Part shown: piece after piece, positions 50,283-57,449 of the stretch
Layout of the letters: every line of letters starts with the position of its first letter
Numbering within the stretch: the stretch's first letter is position 1
NCBI RefSeq assembly: GCF_036311985.1
Contig: NZ_JAZDCJ010000016.1
From: JAZDCJ01 sp036311985
Lineage (GTDB): Bacteria; Actinomycetota; Actinomycetes; Actinomycetales; Micrococcaceae
Length of the DNA stretch: 64,000 nt
Strand: one strand, 5' to 3'
Translations under genes and position numbers: made by a program
Notes under the pieces: generated by a model
Seen by the model: the letters and a program-made list of their open reading frames with translations, nothing else
Told to the model about the DNA's origin: nothing
Database searches by the model: none

Positions 50283-51496
50283 CCGAAGCGTCCGGAGCGC
50301 GGCTCGTCCCGGTCCGGCCCGCGGACGCGTGCGAGGCGTCCGGAGGCCGGGCCGGCGACGGCGGCGCGGCCGCGCTCGCCGCCCGGCTGCGCTCGATCCG
50401 TTCCCGGGGCGGCGTCCCCCTCGTCGGCGACGACCGCTGGAGCCCCCGCCAATGGGACGACATCCTCCGCACCTGCGCCGACGCGTCACCGCCCGACGAC
50501 GCGGCGTGGGCGGGACTGACCTCGGGAAGCGGCGGCTTCCCGCGCGTCGTGATGCGCAGCGCCGCCTCGTGGTCGGACTCGTTCGGCGCCGCCGAGCGGC
50601 TCCTCGGGGCCACCGGGGACGACGTCGTCCTGCTGCCCTCCCCTCCGGTCTCCTCCCTCACGCTCTTCTCCCTCGCCCACTCCCTCGAGGGCGGACCGCG
50701 GCCCGTCCTGGCCGAGGCGTGTGGCACGGGGACGGGCCCCGCGTCCACCGTCCCGGACGCCGCGGAGGCCACGCTCTTCCACGGCACGCCGCAGGCCCTG
50801 CGCCGGCTCATCGACGCCGGGGCCCCGCCGCGCCTGCGCGCGGCCCTCGTGGGCGGCAGCGGGCTCGACGCGCGCCTGCGCCGCGACGCCGCCTCCCGCG
50901 GCATCCGCGTCGTCTCCTACTACGGGGCCGCCGAGCTCTCCTTCGTCGCGGTCGACGACGACGGCGAGGGCTACCGCCCGTTCCCGGGCGTCGAGCTGCG
51001 CACCCGGGACGGCGAGCTGTGGGTCCGCTCGGCCTTCGTGGCCTCGGGATACCTGCCCGTCGCCGGCGGCCGGGGCCCGGGACCGCTCCGCTCCGAGAAC
51101 GGCTGGCACACCGTCGGCGACCTCGCCGAGCTCGCCGCAGGACGGCTGCGCCTGCGCGGGCGCGGCGACGGGGCCATCCTCACCGCCTCGGCCACCGTGG
51201 TCCCCGAGGACGTCGAATCCGTCCTGCGCGGCCTTCCGGGCATCGCCGACGCGTTGGTGCTCGGCCTGCCACGGGCCGGGGTCGGCGCCCTCGTCGCGGC
51301 CGTCGTCGAACCGGCAGACCCCGCCTCCCCGCCGAGCGCAGCCGCGTTGCGCCGTGCCACCCGAGAGCTCCTGGCCCCCTCGCACCGCCCCCGCCGCTGG
51401 TTCGCCGCCGAACTGCCGCGCACCGCCAACGGCAAGCCGGCCCGTTCGGTCGCAGCGGGCCTCGTCGCCGCCGGGGAGGTGGCCCGCCTTGCGTGA
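50279..51496 (+). CDS. Short adenylate-forming acyl-CoA ligase-like enzyme in biotin operon
   Basis: ANL superfamily protein of 405 residues, compared with 500-560 for typical acyl-CoA ligases. Motifs visible are TSGSGGFPR at residues 81-89 (ATP loop, with Gly where Thr and Arg where Lys are usual), SYYGAAELSF, WHTVGDLAEL, the hinge and lysine region LPRTANGKPARS near the end. The N-terminal 90 residues ahead of the ATP loop are shortened, which resembles MenE-type ligases. It should activate a carboxylic acid to an acyl-CoA; context suggests a biotin precursor, which is inference. It overlaps bioY and the thiolase. Confidence 0.85.
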   Translation: MTEASGARLVPVRPADACEASGGRAGDGGAAALAARLRSIRSRGGVPLVGDDRWSPRQWDDILRTCADASPPDDAAWAGLTSGSGGFPRVVMRSAASWSDSFGAAERLLGATGDDVVLLPSPPVSSLTLFSLAHSLEGGPRPVLAEACGTGTGPASTVPDAAEATLFHGTPQALRRLIDAGAPPRLRAALVGGSGLDARLRRDAASRGIRVVSYYGAAELSFVAVDDDGEGYRPFPGVELRTRDGELWVRSAFVASGYLPVAGGRGPGPLRSENGWHTVGDLAELAAGRLRLRGRGDGAILTASATVVPEDVESVLRGLPGIADALVLGLPRAGVGALVAAVVEPADPASPPSAAALRRATRELLAPSHRPRRWFAAELPRTANGKPARSVAAGLVAAGEVARLA

Positions 51497-52634
51497 GGAA
51501 CACCCCGTCGTCGTCGCCGCGCGGCGGACCCCCATCGCGACCCGCGGCCGCGGCCTGGCGCGGACGGGCCTCGACGGCCTGGCCGCACCCGTGCTGCGGG
51601 CCGTCGCCGACGACGCCGCCGCGGTCCTCGGGACCGGGGCGCCGTTCGCCGACGTCGTGCTCGGCAACTGCATGGGACCGGGCGGGAACCCCGCCCGCGT
51701 CGCGGCCCTCGCCGCCGGGCTCGGGCACGCCGTCCCGGGCCTGACCGTGGACCGCCAGTGCGGAAGCGGCCTGGCCGCGGTGATCGCGGCGGCCGAGTCC
51801 ATCCGCGCCGGCGACCACCGCCCCCGGCTCGCGGGCGGGGCCGAGAGCGCCTCGACGGCGCCCGTGCGTTCGATCGACGGCGTCCCCTACGACCGCGCCC
51901 CGTTCGTCCCGGCGGGCTTCCCCGACCCGGGCATGCCCGAGGCCGCCGAGGACCTGGCCCGGGCCGACGGAATCCCGCGGTCCCGGCTCGACGCCTACGC
52001 CATGCTCAGCCACGAACGGGCGGCGGCCGCGCACGCCCGCGGCGCCTTCAGCGCGGAGATCGTTCCCGTCGCCGGGCTGGACGACGACGGACTGCGCCCC
52101 GGGAGCGGACGCCTCGTGGCGCGCCACGTGCCCCTGTTTCCCGGCGGCGTCGTCACCGCCGGGAACTCGTGCCGGATCAGCGACGGCGCCGCCGCCGTCG
52201 CGCTCGTCCCGTCGGACTGGGAACGGGCCGGCGGCGCGGGACGCCCCGCCGGGCTCGCCCTCCGCGCCCACGCCGTGACCGGCAGCGATCCCTCGCTGCC
52301 GGGCGCCGGGGCCGCACCGGCCGTCCTCGAGGCCCTCGCCCGCTCCGGCGTCGGCACGGAGGCGCTCGCCGCCGTCGAACTCGTCGAGGCCTTCGCCGCG
52401 CAGACCCTCGCCGTCCTCGACAGGATCGGCGTGGCGGAGGACGACGAACGCGTCTGCCCCGACGGCGGAGCGCTGGCCTGGGGCCACCCCTGGGGGGCGA
52501 GCGGCGCCGTCGCCGTCGTGCGGCTCTTCAGCCGGCTCGTCCGCGGCGGGGCGCCCGCGGGGACCCTCGGCCTGGCCGCCGCGTCCGTCGGCGGCGGCCT
52601 CGGCGTCGCGGCGGTCTTCGAGGTGGTCCGGTGA
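51489..52634 (+). CDS. Thiolase-like enzyme with altered active site, in biotin operon
   Basis: Thiolase-fold protein of 381 residues. Nucleophile Cys91 in VDRQCGSGLAA and His333 in AWGHPWGASGA are present. The usual NEAF is LVEAF (Val299) and the second catalytic Cys, normally in a C-x-G-G-G turn, is Ser366 in AAASVGGGLG. The enzyme may therefore not perform a standard reversible Claisen reaction. Start is TTG at 51489 with GGGGAGG upstream; it overlaps the ligase gene by 8 bases. No ATG or GTG fits better. Substrate unknown. Confidence 0.85.
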   Translation: MREEHPVVVAARRTPIATRGRGLARTGLDGLAAPVLRAVADDAAAVLGTGAPFADVVLGNCMGPGGNPARVAALAAGLGHAVPGLTVDRQCGSGLAAVIAAAESIRAGDHRPRLAGGAESASTAPVRSIDGVPYDRAPFVPAGFPDPGMPEAAEDLARADGIPRSRLDAYAMLSHERAAAAHARGAFSAEIVPVAGLDDDGLRPGSGRLVARHVPLFPGGVVTAGNSCRISDGAAAVALVPSDWERAGGAGRPAGLALRAHAVTGSDPSLPGAGAAPAVLEALARSGVGTEALAAVELVEAFAAQTLAVLDRIGVAEDDERVCPDGGALAWGHPWGASGAVAVVRLFSRLVRGGAPAGTLGLAAASVGGGLGVAAVFEVVR

Positions 52635-53317
52635 GCGCGATCCGCCTCGAGTCCGTGACGGTGCGCCTCGGCGACACGACGCTCCTGGACGCCGTCGACC
52701 TGGCCACCGGGGCCCGCCGGATCGCCGTGGTCGGCGACAACGGCTCCGGCAAGTCGACCCTGGCCCGCGTCATCGGAGGCCTCGTGGTCCCCACGGCCGG
52801 GCGCGTCCTGGTCAACGGCGCGGATCCGGCCCGGCGGCGCAAGAACGGGCCCACGCCCGCGGCGTTCGTCTTCAGCAACCCCGACGCGCAGATCATCATG
52901 CCGACCGTGCGGGAGGACGTCGCGTTCTCGCTGCGCGCCGAGCGGCTCTCCCGGAGCGAATCGGCGGCCCGCACGGACGCGGCGCTCGAGGAGTTCGGCC
53001 TCGCGCACCTGGCCGCCCGCTCCGCCCACGAGCTCTCCGGCGGGCAGAAGCAGCTCCTCGCCCTCTGCGGCGCGTTCGTCCGGCGGCCCGAGCTCGTCGT
53101 CGCCGACGAGCCGACCGCGCTCCTCGACGCCCGCAACGGCCGCCGGGTCGCCGACCACCTGCTCGAGGGCCCCTCGCACCGGCTCGTCCTCGTGACGCAC
53201 GACCTGGCCCTGGCCGGGCGCTGCGACGCCGCGGTGCTCGTGGACGGGGGGCGCATCCTCGCCGTCGACGACGCCGCCGCCGTGGTCCGGCACTACGAGC
53301 GCAGTTTGGCATGCTGA
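52631..53317 (+). CDS. bioM: Biotin ECF transporter ATPase BioM
   Basis: Energy-coupling ATPase of 228 residues. Motifs: VVGDNGSGKSTLARVIGG (Walker A), HELSGGQKQLLALC (signature) and LVVADEPTALLD (Walker B), with VFSNPDAQIIMPTV as the Q-loop typical of ECF ATPases. GTG start overlaps the thiolase stop (GTGA). Partner of BioN and BioY. Confidence 0.94.
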   Translation: MSAIRLESVTVRLGDTTLLDAVDLATGARRIAVVGDNGSGKSTLARVIGGLVVPTAGRVLVNGADPARRRKNGPTPAAFVFSNPDAQIIMPTVREDVAFSLRAERLSRSESAARTDAALEEFGLAHLAARSAHELSGGQKQLLALCGAFVRRPELVVADEPTALLDARNGRRVADHLLEGPSHRLVLVTHDLALAGRCDAAVLVDGGRILAVDDAAAVVRHYERSLAC

Positions 53318-53907
53318 GCCACTACGTCTCCACCCCCGGGCCGCTGCACCGGATTCCCGCCGGCCCCAAGGTCCTCGGACTGGCCGCCGTGGTCCTCGCG
53401 CTCTCCTTCCTGCCCTCGGCCTGGTGGGCGGCGGGAGTGGCGTGGGGCGTCGCGTGCGCCGGCCACCTCGCGGCGGCCCTGGGCCCGCGCGTGTTCCTGG
53501 CCCAGTTGTGGTCCCTGCGCTGGATCGCGGCCATCACCGTGGGCATGCAGCTGCTCTTCCTCCCGGCGGAGGCGGCCGTGGCGAACTCCTCCCGCGTCCT
53601 CTCGGCGGTCCTGCTCGCCGGGCTGCTCGTGCTCACGACGCGGGTCACGGACCTGCTGGCCGCGCTCGAGCGCGGGCTGAGGCCCGCGGCGGCGCTCGGC
53701 ATCGATCCGCAGCGCGTCTCGCTCCTGCTCACCGTGACCCTGACGACCCTGCCCGTCCTGGCCCGGATCGCGGCCGGCGTGCGGGAGGCCCAGCGCGCGC
53801 GGGGCGCCCGCGGAGGTCCCGCGACGTTCGTCGTGCCGTTCCTCGTCGTGGCGCTCAAGCACGCCGACGAGCTCGGCGAGGCGCTCACCGCGCGGGGCGT
53901 CCGGTGA
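53311..53907 (+). CDS. bioN: Biotin ECF transporter T component BioN
   Basis: Transmembrane coupling subunit, 198 residues, about four helices. The two Ala-Arg-Gly coupling helices REAQRARGARG and GEALTARGVR are the family hallmarks. It overlaps bioM by 7 bases and the next gene by 4 (GTGA). Confidence 0.93.
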   Translation: MLSHYVSTPGPLHRIPAGPKVLGLAAVVLALSFLPSAWWAAGVAWGVACAGHLAAALGPRVFLAQLWSLRWIAAITVGMQLLFLPAEAAVANSSRVLSAVLLAGLLVLTTRVTDLLAALERGLRPAAALGIDPQRVSLLLTVTLTTLPVLARIAAGVREAQRARGARGGPATFVVPFLVVALKHADELGEALTARGVR

Positions 53908-54239
53908 GCCGTCCAGTGGTCCTCGGGGCCGTCGTGGACTCCCTGACCCGATGCGTGCACTACCGGACCGAGCTCGACATCGTGGCCATCCGCTTCCCCT
54001 GCTGCGACGCGTTCTACCCGTGCCGCTGGTGCCACGACGAGGTGCCGGGCCAGCACCCGACGCGGACGTGGCCGGCCGCGGACCGGGACGAGGCCGCGGT
54101 GCTGTGCGGGGCGTGCCGGAGGACGCTGCGGATCGACGAGTACACCGCCGCCGAATCCTGCCCGCATTGCACGGCCCCCTTCAACCCGCGCTGCAAGCTC
54201 CACGAGGAACTGTACTTCGAGCCCCTGCCCGCGCCCTGA
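53904..54239 (+). CDS. CHY-type zinc-finger protein
   Basis: A 111-residue protein with CVHYRTELD, FPCCDAFYPCRWCHDE, VLCGACRR and SCPHCTAPFNPRCKLHEELYF. The Cys/His spacing fits the CHY zinc-finger family, which binds up to three zincs. Function of free-standing bacterial CHY proteins is unknown. It is translationally coupled to bioN (GTGA) and is the last gene before a strong terminator, so it belongs to the operon; whether it has anything to do with biotin is unknown. Confidence 0.88.
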   Translation: MSRPVVLGAVVDSLTRCVHYRTELDIVAIRFPCCDAFYPCRWCHDEVPGQHPTRTWPAADRDEAAVLCGACRRTLRIDEYTAAESCPHCTAPFNPRCKLHEELYFEPLPAP

Positions 54240-54292
54240 ACCGGCGTGGGGCGGGAGCCCGGCCCCGGGCCGCTCCCCGTCTCAGGCACACG

Positions 54293-54324
54293 CAAGGGGC
54301 CGGCCGTTGCCGGCCGGCCCCTTG
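54293..54324. terminator. Bidirectional terminator after the biotin operon
   Basis: CAAGGGGCCGGCC and GGCCGGCCCCTTG perfect 13-base arms with a six-base loop, between convergent transcription units (CHY gene and ABC ATPase gene). Confidence 0.85.
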
Positions 54325-54349
54325 CCGTCGGGACTCCGCGACGCCCGCG

Positions 54350-55141
54350 CTACTGCAGCATCGTGCGGTCGTCGAGCTGGGCGCCCTTGATCTTCTCGAA
54401 CTCGTGCAGCAGGCCCTGGACGGTCTGCTTCTTCTTGGCCTCCGTGTCCAGGTCCAGGATGATCTGGCCGTCGTGCATCATGATCAGCCGGCTGCCCAGG
54501 CGCAGGGCCTGTTCCATGTTGTGCGTGACCATGAGGGTGGTCAGCCCGTGGCGCTCGACGATCTCGCCGGTGAGCCGGGAGACGAGCTCGGCGCGCTGCG
54601 GATCCAGCGCCGCGGTGTGCTCGTCCAACAGGAGCATCTTGGGCTCGCTGAACGTGGCCATGAGCAGGCTCAACGCCTGCCGCTGGCCGCCGGAGAGGAG
54701 CCCTACCTTGGTCTTGAGCCGGTTCTCGAGGCCCAGCTCGAGCGAGGCGAGCTCCTCGCGGAACCGCTCGCGCTTGGACCGGGTCACGCCCAGGGCCAGG
54801 CCGCGGCGGCGGCCCCGGCCGAGCGCCATGGCCATGTTCTCCTCGATGGTCATCGTCGGCGCGCTGCCGGCCATCGGATCCTGGAAGACGCGGCCCATGT
54901 AGCGGGCGCGCTGGTAGTCCGCGAGCCGCGTGACGTCGGTGCCGTCGATGTGGACCGTTCCGGTGTCCGGGCGCAGCTTCCCCGAGATGGTGTTCAGGAT
55001 GGTCGACTTGCCGGCGCCGTTGGAGCCGATGACGGTGACGAACTCGCCGGTGGCCAGCTCCAGGTCGATGCCGCGCAGGGCCTTGCGCTCGTTGACGGTT
55101 CCCGGGAAGAACGTCTTGTTGACTTTGGTGATCTTCAGCAT
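54350..55141 (-). CDS. ABC transporter ATP-binding protein (tryptophan/tyrosine-type importer)
   Basis: Nucleotide-binding subunit, 263 residues. Motifs are GSNGAGKSTILNTISG (Walker A), LLSGGQRQALSLLM (signature) and MLLLDEHTAALDP (Walker B, His in place of the usual Pro after the Glu, a feature of this subfamily). It follows the permease gene by 2 bases. Members of this three-gene type import tryptophan or tyrosine in some streptococci; the substrate here is not proven. Confidence 0.9.
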   Translation of the reverse strand: MLKITKVNKTFFPGTVNERKALRGIDLELATGEFVTVIGSNGAGKSTILNTISGKLRPDTGTVHIDGTDVTRLADYQRARYMGRVFQDPMAGSAPTMTIEENMAMALGRGRRRGLALGVTRSKRERFREELASLELGLENRLKTKVGLLSGGQRQALSLLMATFSEPKMLLLDEHTAALDPQRAELVSRLTGEIVERHGLTTLMVTHNMEQALRLGSRLIMMHDGQIILDLDTEAKKKQTVQGLLHEFEKIKGAQLDDRTMLQ

Positions 55142-55143
55142 GG

Positions 55144-56046
55144 CTAGACCTCCGCTCCCTTGGCCGCGGCCTTGCGCGTGCCGATCCGGCCCGCGATCTT
55201 CTTGAAGCCGCTCCATTGCGGCAGGACGAGCGCCAGCACCACCAGGACGGCGGAGATGAGCTTCATGTCGTTCGGCTGCAGCCCCGCCTGGAGCGCCAGC
55301 TGGATGACGACGCGGTAGAGGACCGAGCCGAGGACCACGGCGAGCGTCGCGATCCAGATGAGCCGCGAGCCGAAGATGGCCTGGCCGATGATGACGGAGG
55401 CGAGGCCGGCCAGGATGAGGCCGATGCCCATGCCGATGTCGGCGAAGCCCTGGTACTGGGCGATGAACGCGCCACACGTGGCGACGAGGCCGTTGGAGAG
55501 CGCGAGCCCGAGGATCTTCTGGTTGTCGGTGCTGACGCCGAAGCTGCGGATCATCTGCTCGTTGTCGCCCGTGGCCTGCATGGCCAGCCCCACGTCGGTG
55601 TGGAGGAACCAGTCGAGGACGAGCTTCACGACGAGGGCCACGAGCAGGAAGAGCAGGATGCTGACGATCCCACCGAGCAGGCCGGCCTCGCGCAGCGGGG
55701 TGATGAGGGTCTCCTCGCGCAGCAGCGGCAGGTTCGCCTTGCCCATGATGCGCAGGTTGATCGAGTACAGGGCGATCATCGTCAGGATGCCGGCGAGCAG
55801 CCCGTTGATCCTGCCCTTGGTGTGGAGCAGTCCGGTGACGACGCCGGCCGCGAGTCCGGCGCCGAAGGCCATCGCCGTCGCGAGCAGGGGCGGCACGCCG
55901 TTGATGATGGAGACGGCGGCGACGGCGGCCCCGGTCGTGAAGCTGCCGTCGACCGTGAGGTCGGGGAAGTCGAGGATCTTGAAGGTCAGGTAGACCCCGA
56001 GGGCCATGATCGCGTAGATCAGGCCCAGTTCAACCGCGGTGATCAT
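55144..56046 (-). CDS. ABC transporter permease
   Basis: A 300-residue membrane protein of the branched-chain-type permease family, 8-9 helices. MALGVYLTFKILDFPDLTVDGSF near the start is the subfamily hallmark. ATG at 56046, 83 bases after the binding-protein gene. A basic C-terminal tail ends at the ATPase gene. Confidence 0.9.
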   Translation of the reverse strand: MITAVELGLIYAIMALGVYLTFKILDFPDLTVDGSFTTGAAVAAVSIINGVPPLLATAMAFGAGLAAGVVTGLLHTKGRINGLLAGILTMIALYSINLRIMGKANLPLLREETLITPLREAGLLGGIVSILLFLLVALVVKLVLDWFLHTDVGLAMQATGDNEQMIRSFGVSTDNQKILGLALSNGLVATCGAFIAQYQGFADIGMGIGLILAGLASVIIGQAIFGSRLIWIATLAVVLGSVLYRVVIQLALQAGLQPNDMKLISAVLVVLALVLPQWSGFKKIAGRIGTRKAAAKGAEV

Positions 56047-56129
56047 GGTGCGGAACCTGGGTTTTCTCTTGGGTCGGGAGCGCCGCCGGTGGGTGTTCCG
56101 ACGACGCTCCCTGGGGTGGTCGGGGGGAT

Positions 56130-57119
56130 CTACTCGACGACGTGGTCGGCCTGATCGGTGAAGCCGTCCGGCAGCGTCACGCCCATGCGCTCGGCCGCAC
56201 CCGGGTTGACGTAGAGCTCGAGGTCGCTCTGGGTCTCGACCGCCATCGAGGCCGGCTCGGCCTCGCCCTTGAGGATCTTCACGGCCATTTCGCCGGTCTG
56301 GTAACCGAGCTGCTCATAGTTGATGCCGTAGGTGGCGACGGCGCCACGGGCGACCGAATCGCCCTCGCCAGCGACGATCGGCACCTTGCGGGTCTCGGCG
56401 ACCTGGATCACGGATTCGAGGGCCGAGACGACGTTGTTGTCGGTCGGCACGTAGAAGGCGTCGACATCGAGCGACTGCGCGGCCTGCTGCACCTCGCCCG
56501 AGGTGCTGATGGCGGCTTCCTTCACTTCGAGGCCGAGCTCGGCCGCGGCCTCCTTGGCCAGCTCCACCTGGACGGTCGAGTTGGTCTCGCCGGAGGAGTA
56601 GACGATGCCGACGCTCTGTGCGTCCGGCGCCAGTTCCCTGATGAGGGCGATCTGCTCGGCGACCGGGTTCAGGTCGCTCGTTCCGGTCAGGTTGGAGCCG
56701 GGTGCCTCGAGGCTGTCGACGAGGTCGGCGGACACGGGATCGGTGACGGCGGTGAACAGCACGGGGATGTCCACGATGGCCTGGGCCGCCGCCTGGGCGC
56801 TCGGCGTGGCGATCGCGAGGACCAGGTCCTTGCCGTCGGAGGCGAATTTGCCGGCGATCGACGTGTTGGTCGCCGCATCCGCCTGGGCGTTCTGCTCGTC
56901 GAACACCACGGCGTCGCCCTCGTAGCCGGCGTCCGCGAGGGCCCGCTTGAACCCGGCGGCGGCGGCGTCGAGGGACGGGTGGGAGACGTACTGCACGATC
57001 CCGATCTCGACGGGGCCCTCGGCGCCCGGCGCGTCGCTGCCGCCGTCGCCGCAGGCGGTCAGGAGGAGGGCGGACGCCATCAGGGACGCGGCCAGCTTGG
57101 CCGACGTGGTGCTTTTCAT
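56130..57119 (-). CDS. ABC transporter substrate-binding lipoprotein
   Basis: A 329-residue lipoprotein: signal MKSTTSAKLAASLMASALL followed by lipobox LTAC at about residues 19-22, then a periplasmic-binding fold with GIVQYVSHPSLDAAAAGFK, SVGIVYSSGETNS and YVNPGAAERMGV. It matches the family of putative tryptophan/tyrosine-binding proteins (ABC_sub_bind). It is first in its operon with permease and ATPase downstream. Confidence 0.92.
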   Translation of the reverse strand: MKSTTSAKLAASLMASALLLTACGDGGSDAPGAEGPVEIGIVQYVSHPSLDAAAAGFKRALADAGYEGDAVVFDEQNAQADAATNTSIAGKFASDGKDLVLAIATPSAQAAAQAIVDIPVLFTAVTDPVSADLVDSLEAPGSNLTGTSDLNPVAEQIALIRELAPDAQSVGIVYSSGETNSTVQVELAKEAAAELGLEVKEAAISTSGEVQQAAQSLDVDAFYVPTDNNVVSALESVIQVAETRKVPIVAGEGDSVARGAVATYGINYEQLGYQTGEMAVKILKGEAEPASMAVETQSDLELYVNPGAAERMGVTLPDGFTDQADHVVE

Positions 57120-57250
57120 GGGTTTCCTTTCATGGATCCGTCCGGGCGGCGGGCGCGTTCTTCGTCGGACGCGGCCCCGGCCGGGCGGCCGGTGGTTCTG
57201 CGGGTGGGAGTGCGGCGGGATCTTGACCGTCGTTTGACACCAACCACTAG

Positions 57251-57289
57251 ATGGTACCTATGTCTCACGTCACAATGTCCACCTGTGAC
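57251..57289 (-). promoter_or_regulatory. Putative promoter/operator of the ABC importer
   Basis: In the 330-base divergent gap before hrpA, the minus strand has TACCAT (57251-57256) as a possible -10 and an inverted repeat GTCACA-N9-TGTGAC (57269-57289) across the -35 region. The leader to the ATG is about 130 bases. The rest of the gap shows no gene. Confidence 0.35.
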
Positions 57290-57433
57290 ACGTCGCCGTG
57301 GACAAGCCGCGCCCATAGGACCCCACTTTCCAGACGAATCGTGTGAGGCGCCCCACAAGGGCAAGCTGCCGTCCACGAGTGCCGCTCCCCCTTGCCGGAG
57401 GGGCTGCCGGGCGGACGGCGGCGCCCGCCCCAC

Positions 57434-57439
57434 TAGACT
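57434..57439 (+). promoter_or_regulatory. -10 box of hrpA
   Basis: TAGACT, ten bases, then ATG at 57450. It supports the ATG over the much longer in-frame upstream extension that crosses the divergent binding-protein gene. Confidence 0.55.
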
Positions 57440-57449
57440 GGTGGGCACC

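Noticed and set aside
56142..57449. N-terminal extension of HrpA
   Set aside because: It crosses the divergent binding-protein gene; a -10 box lies just before the ATG at 57450.
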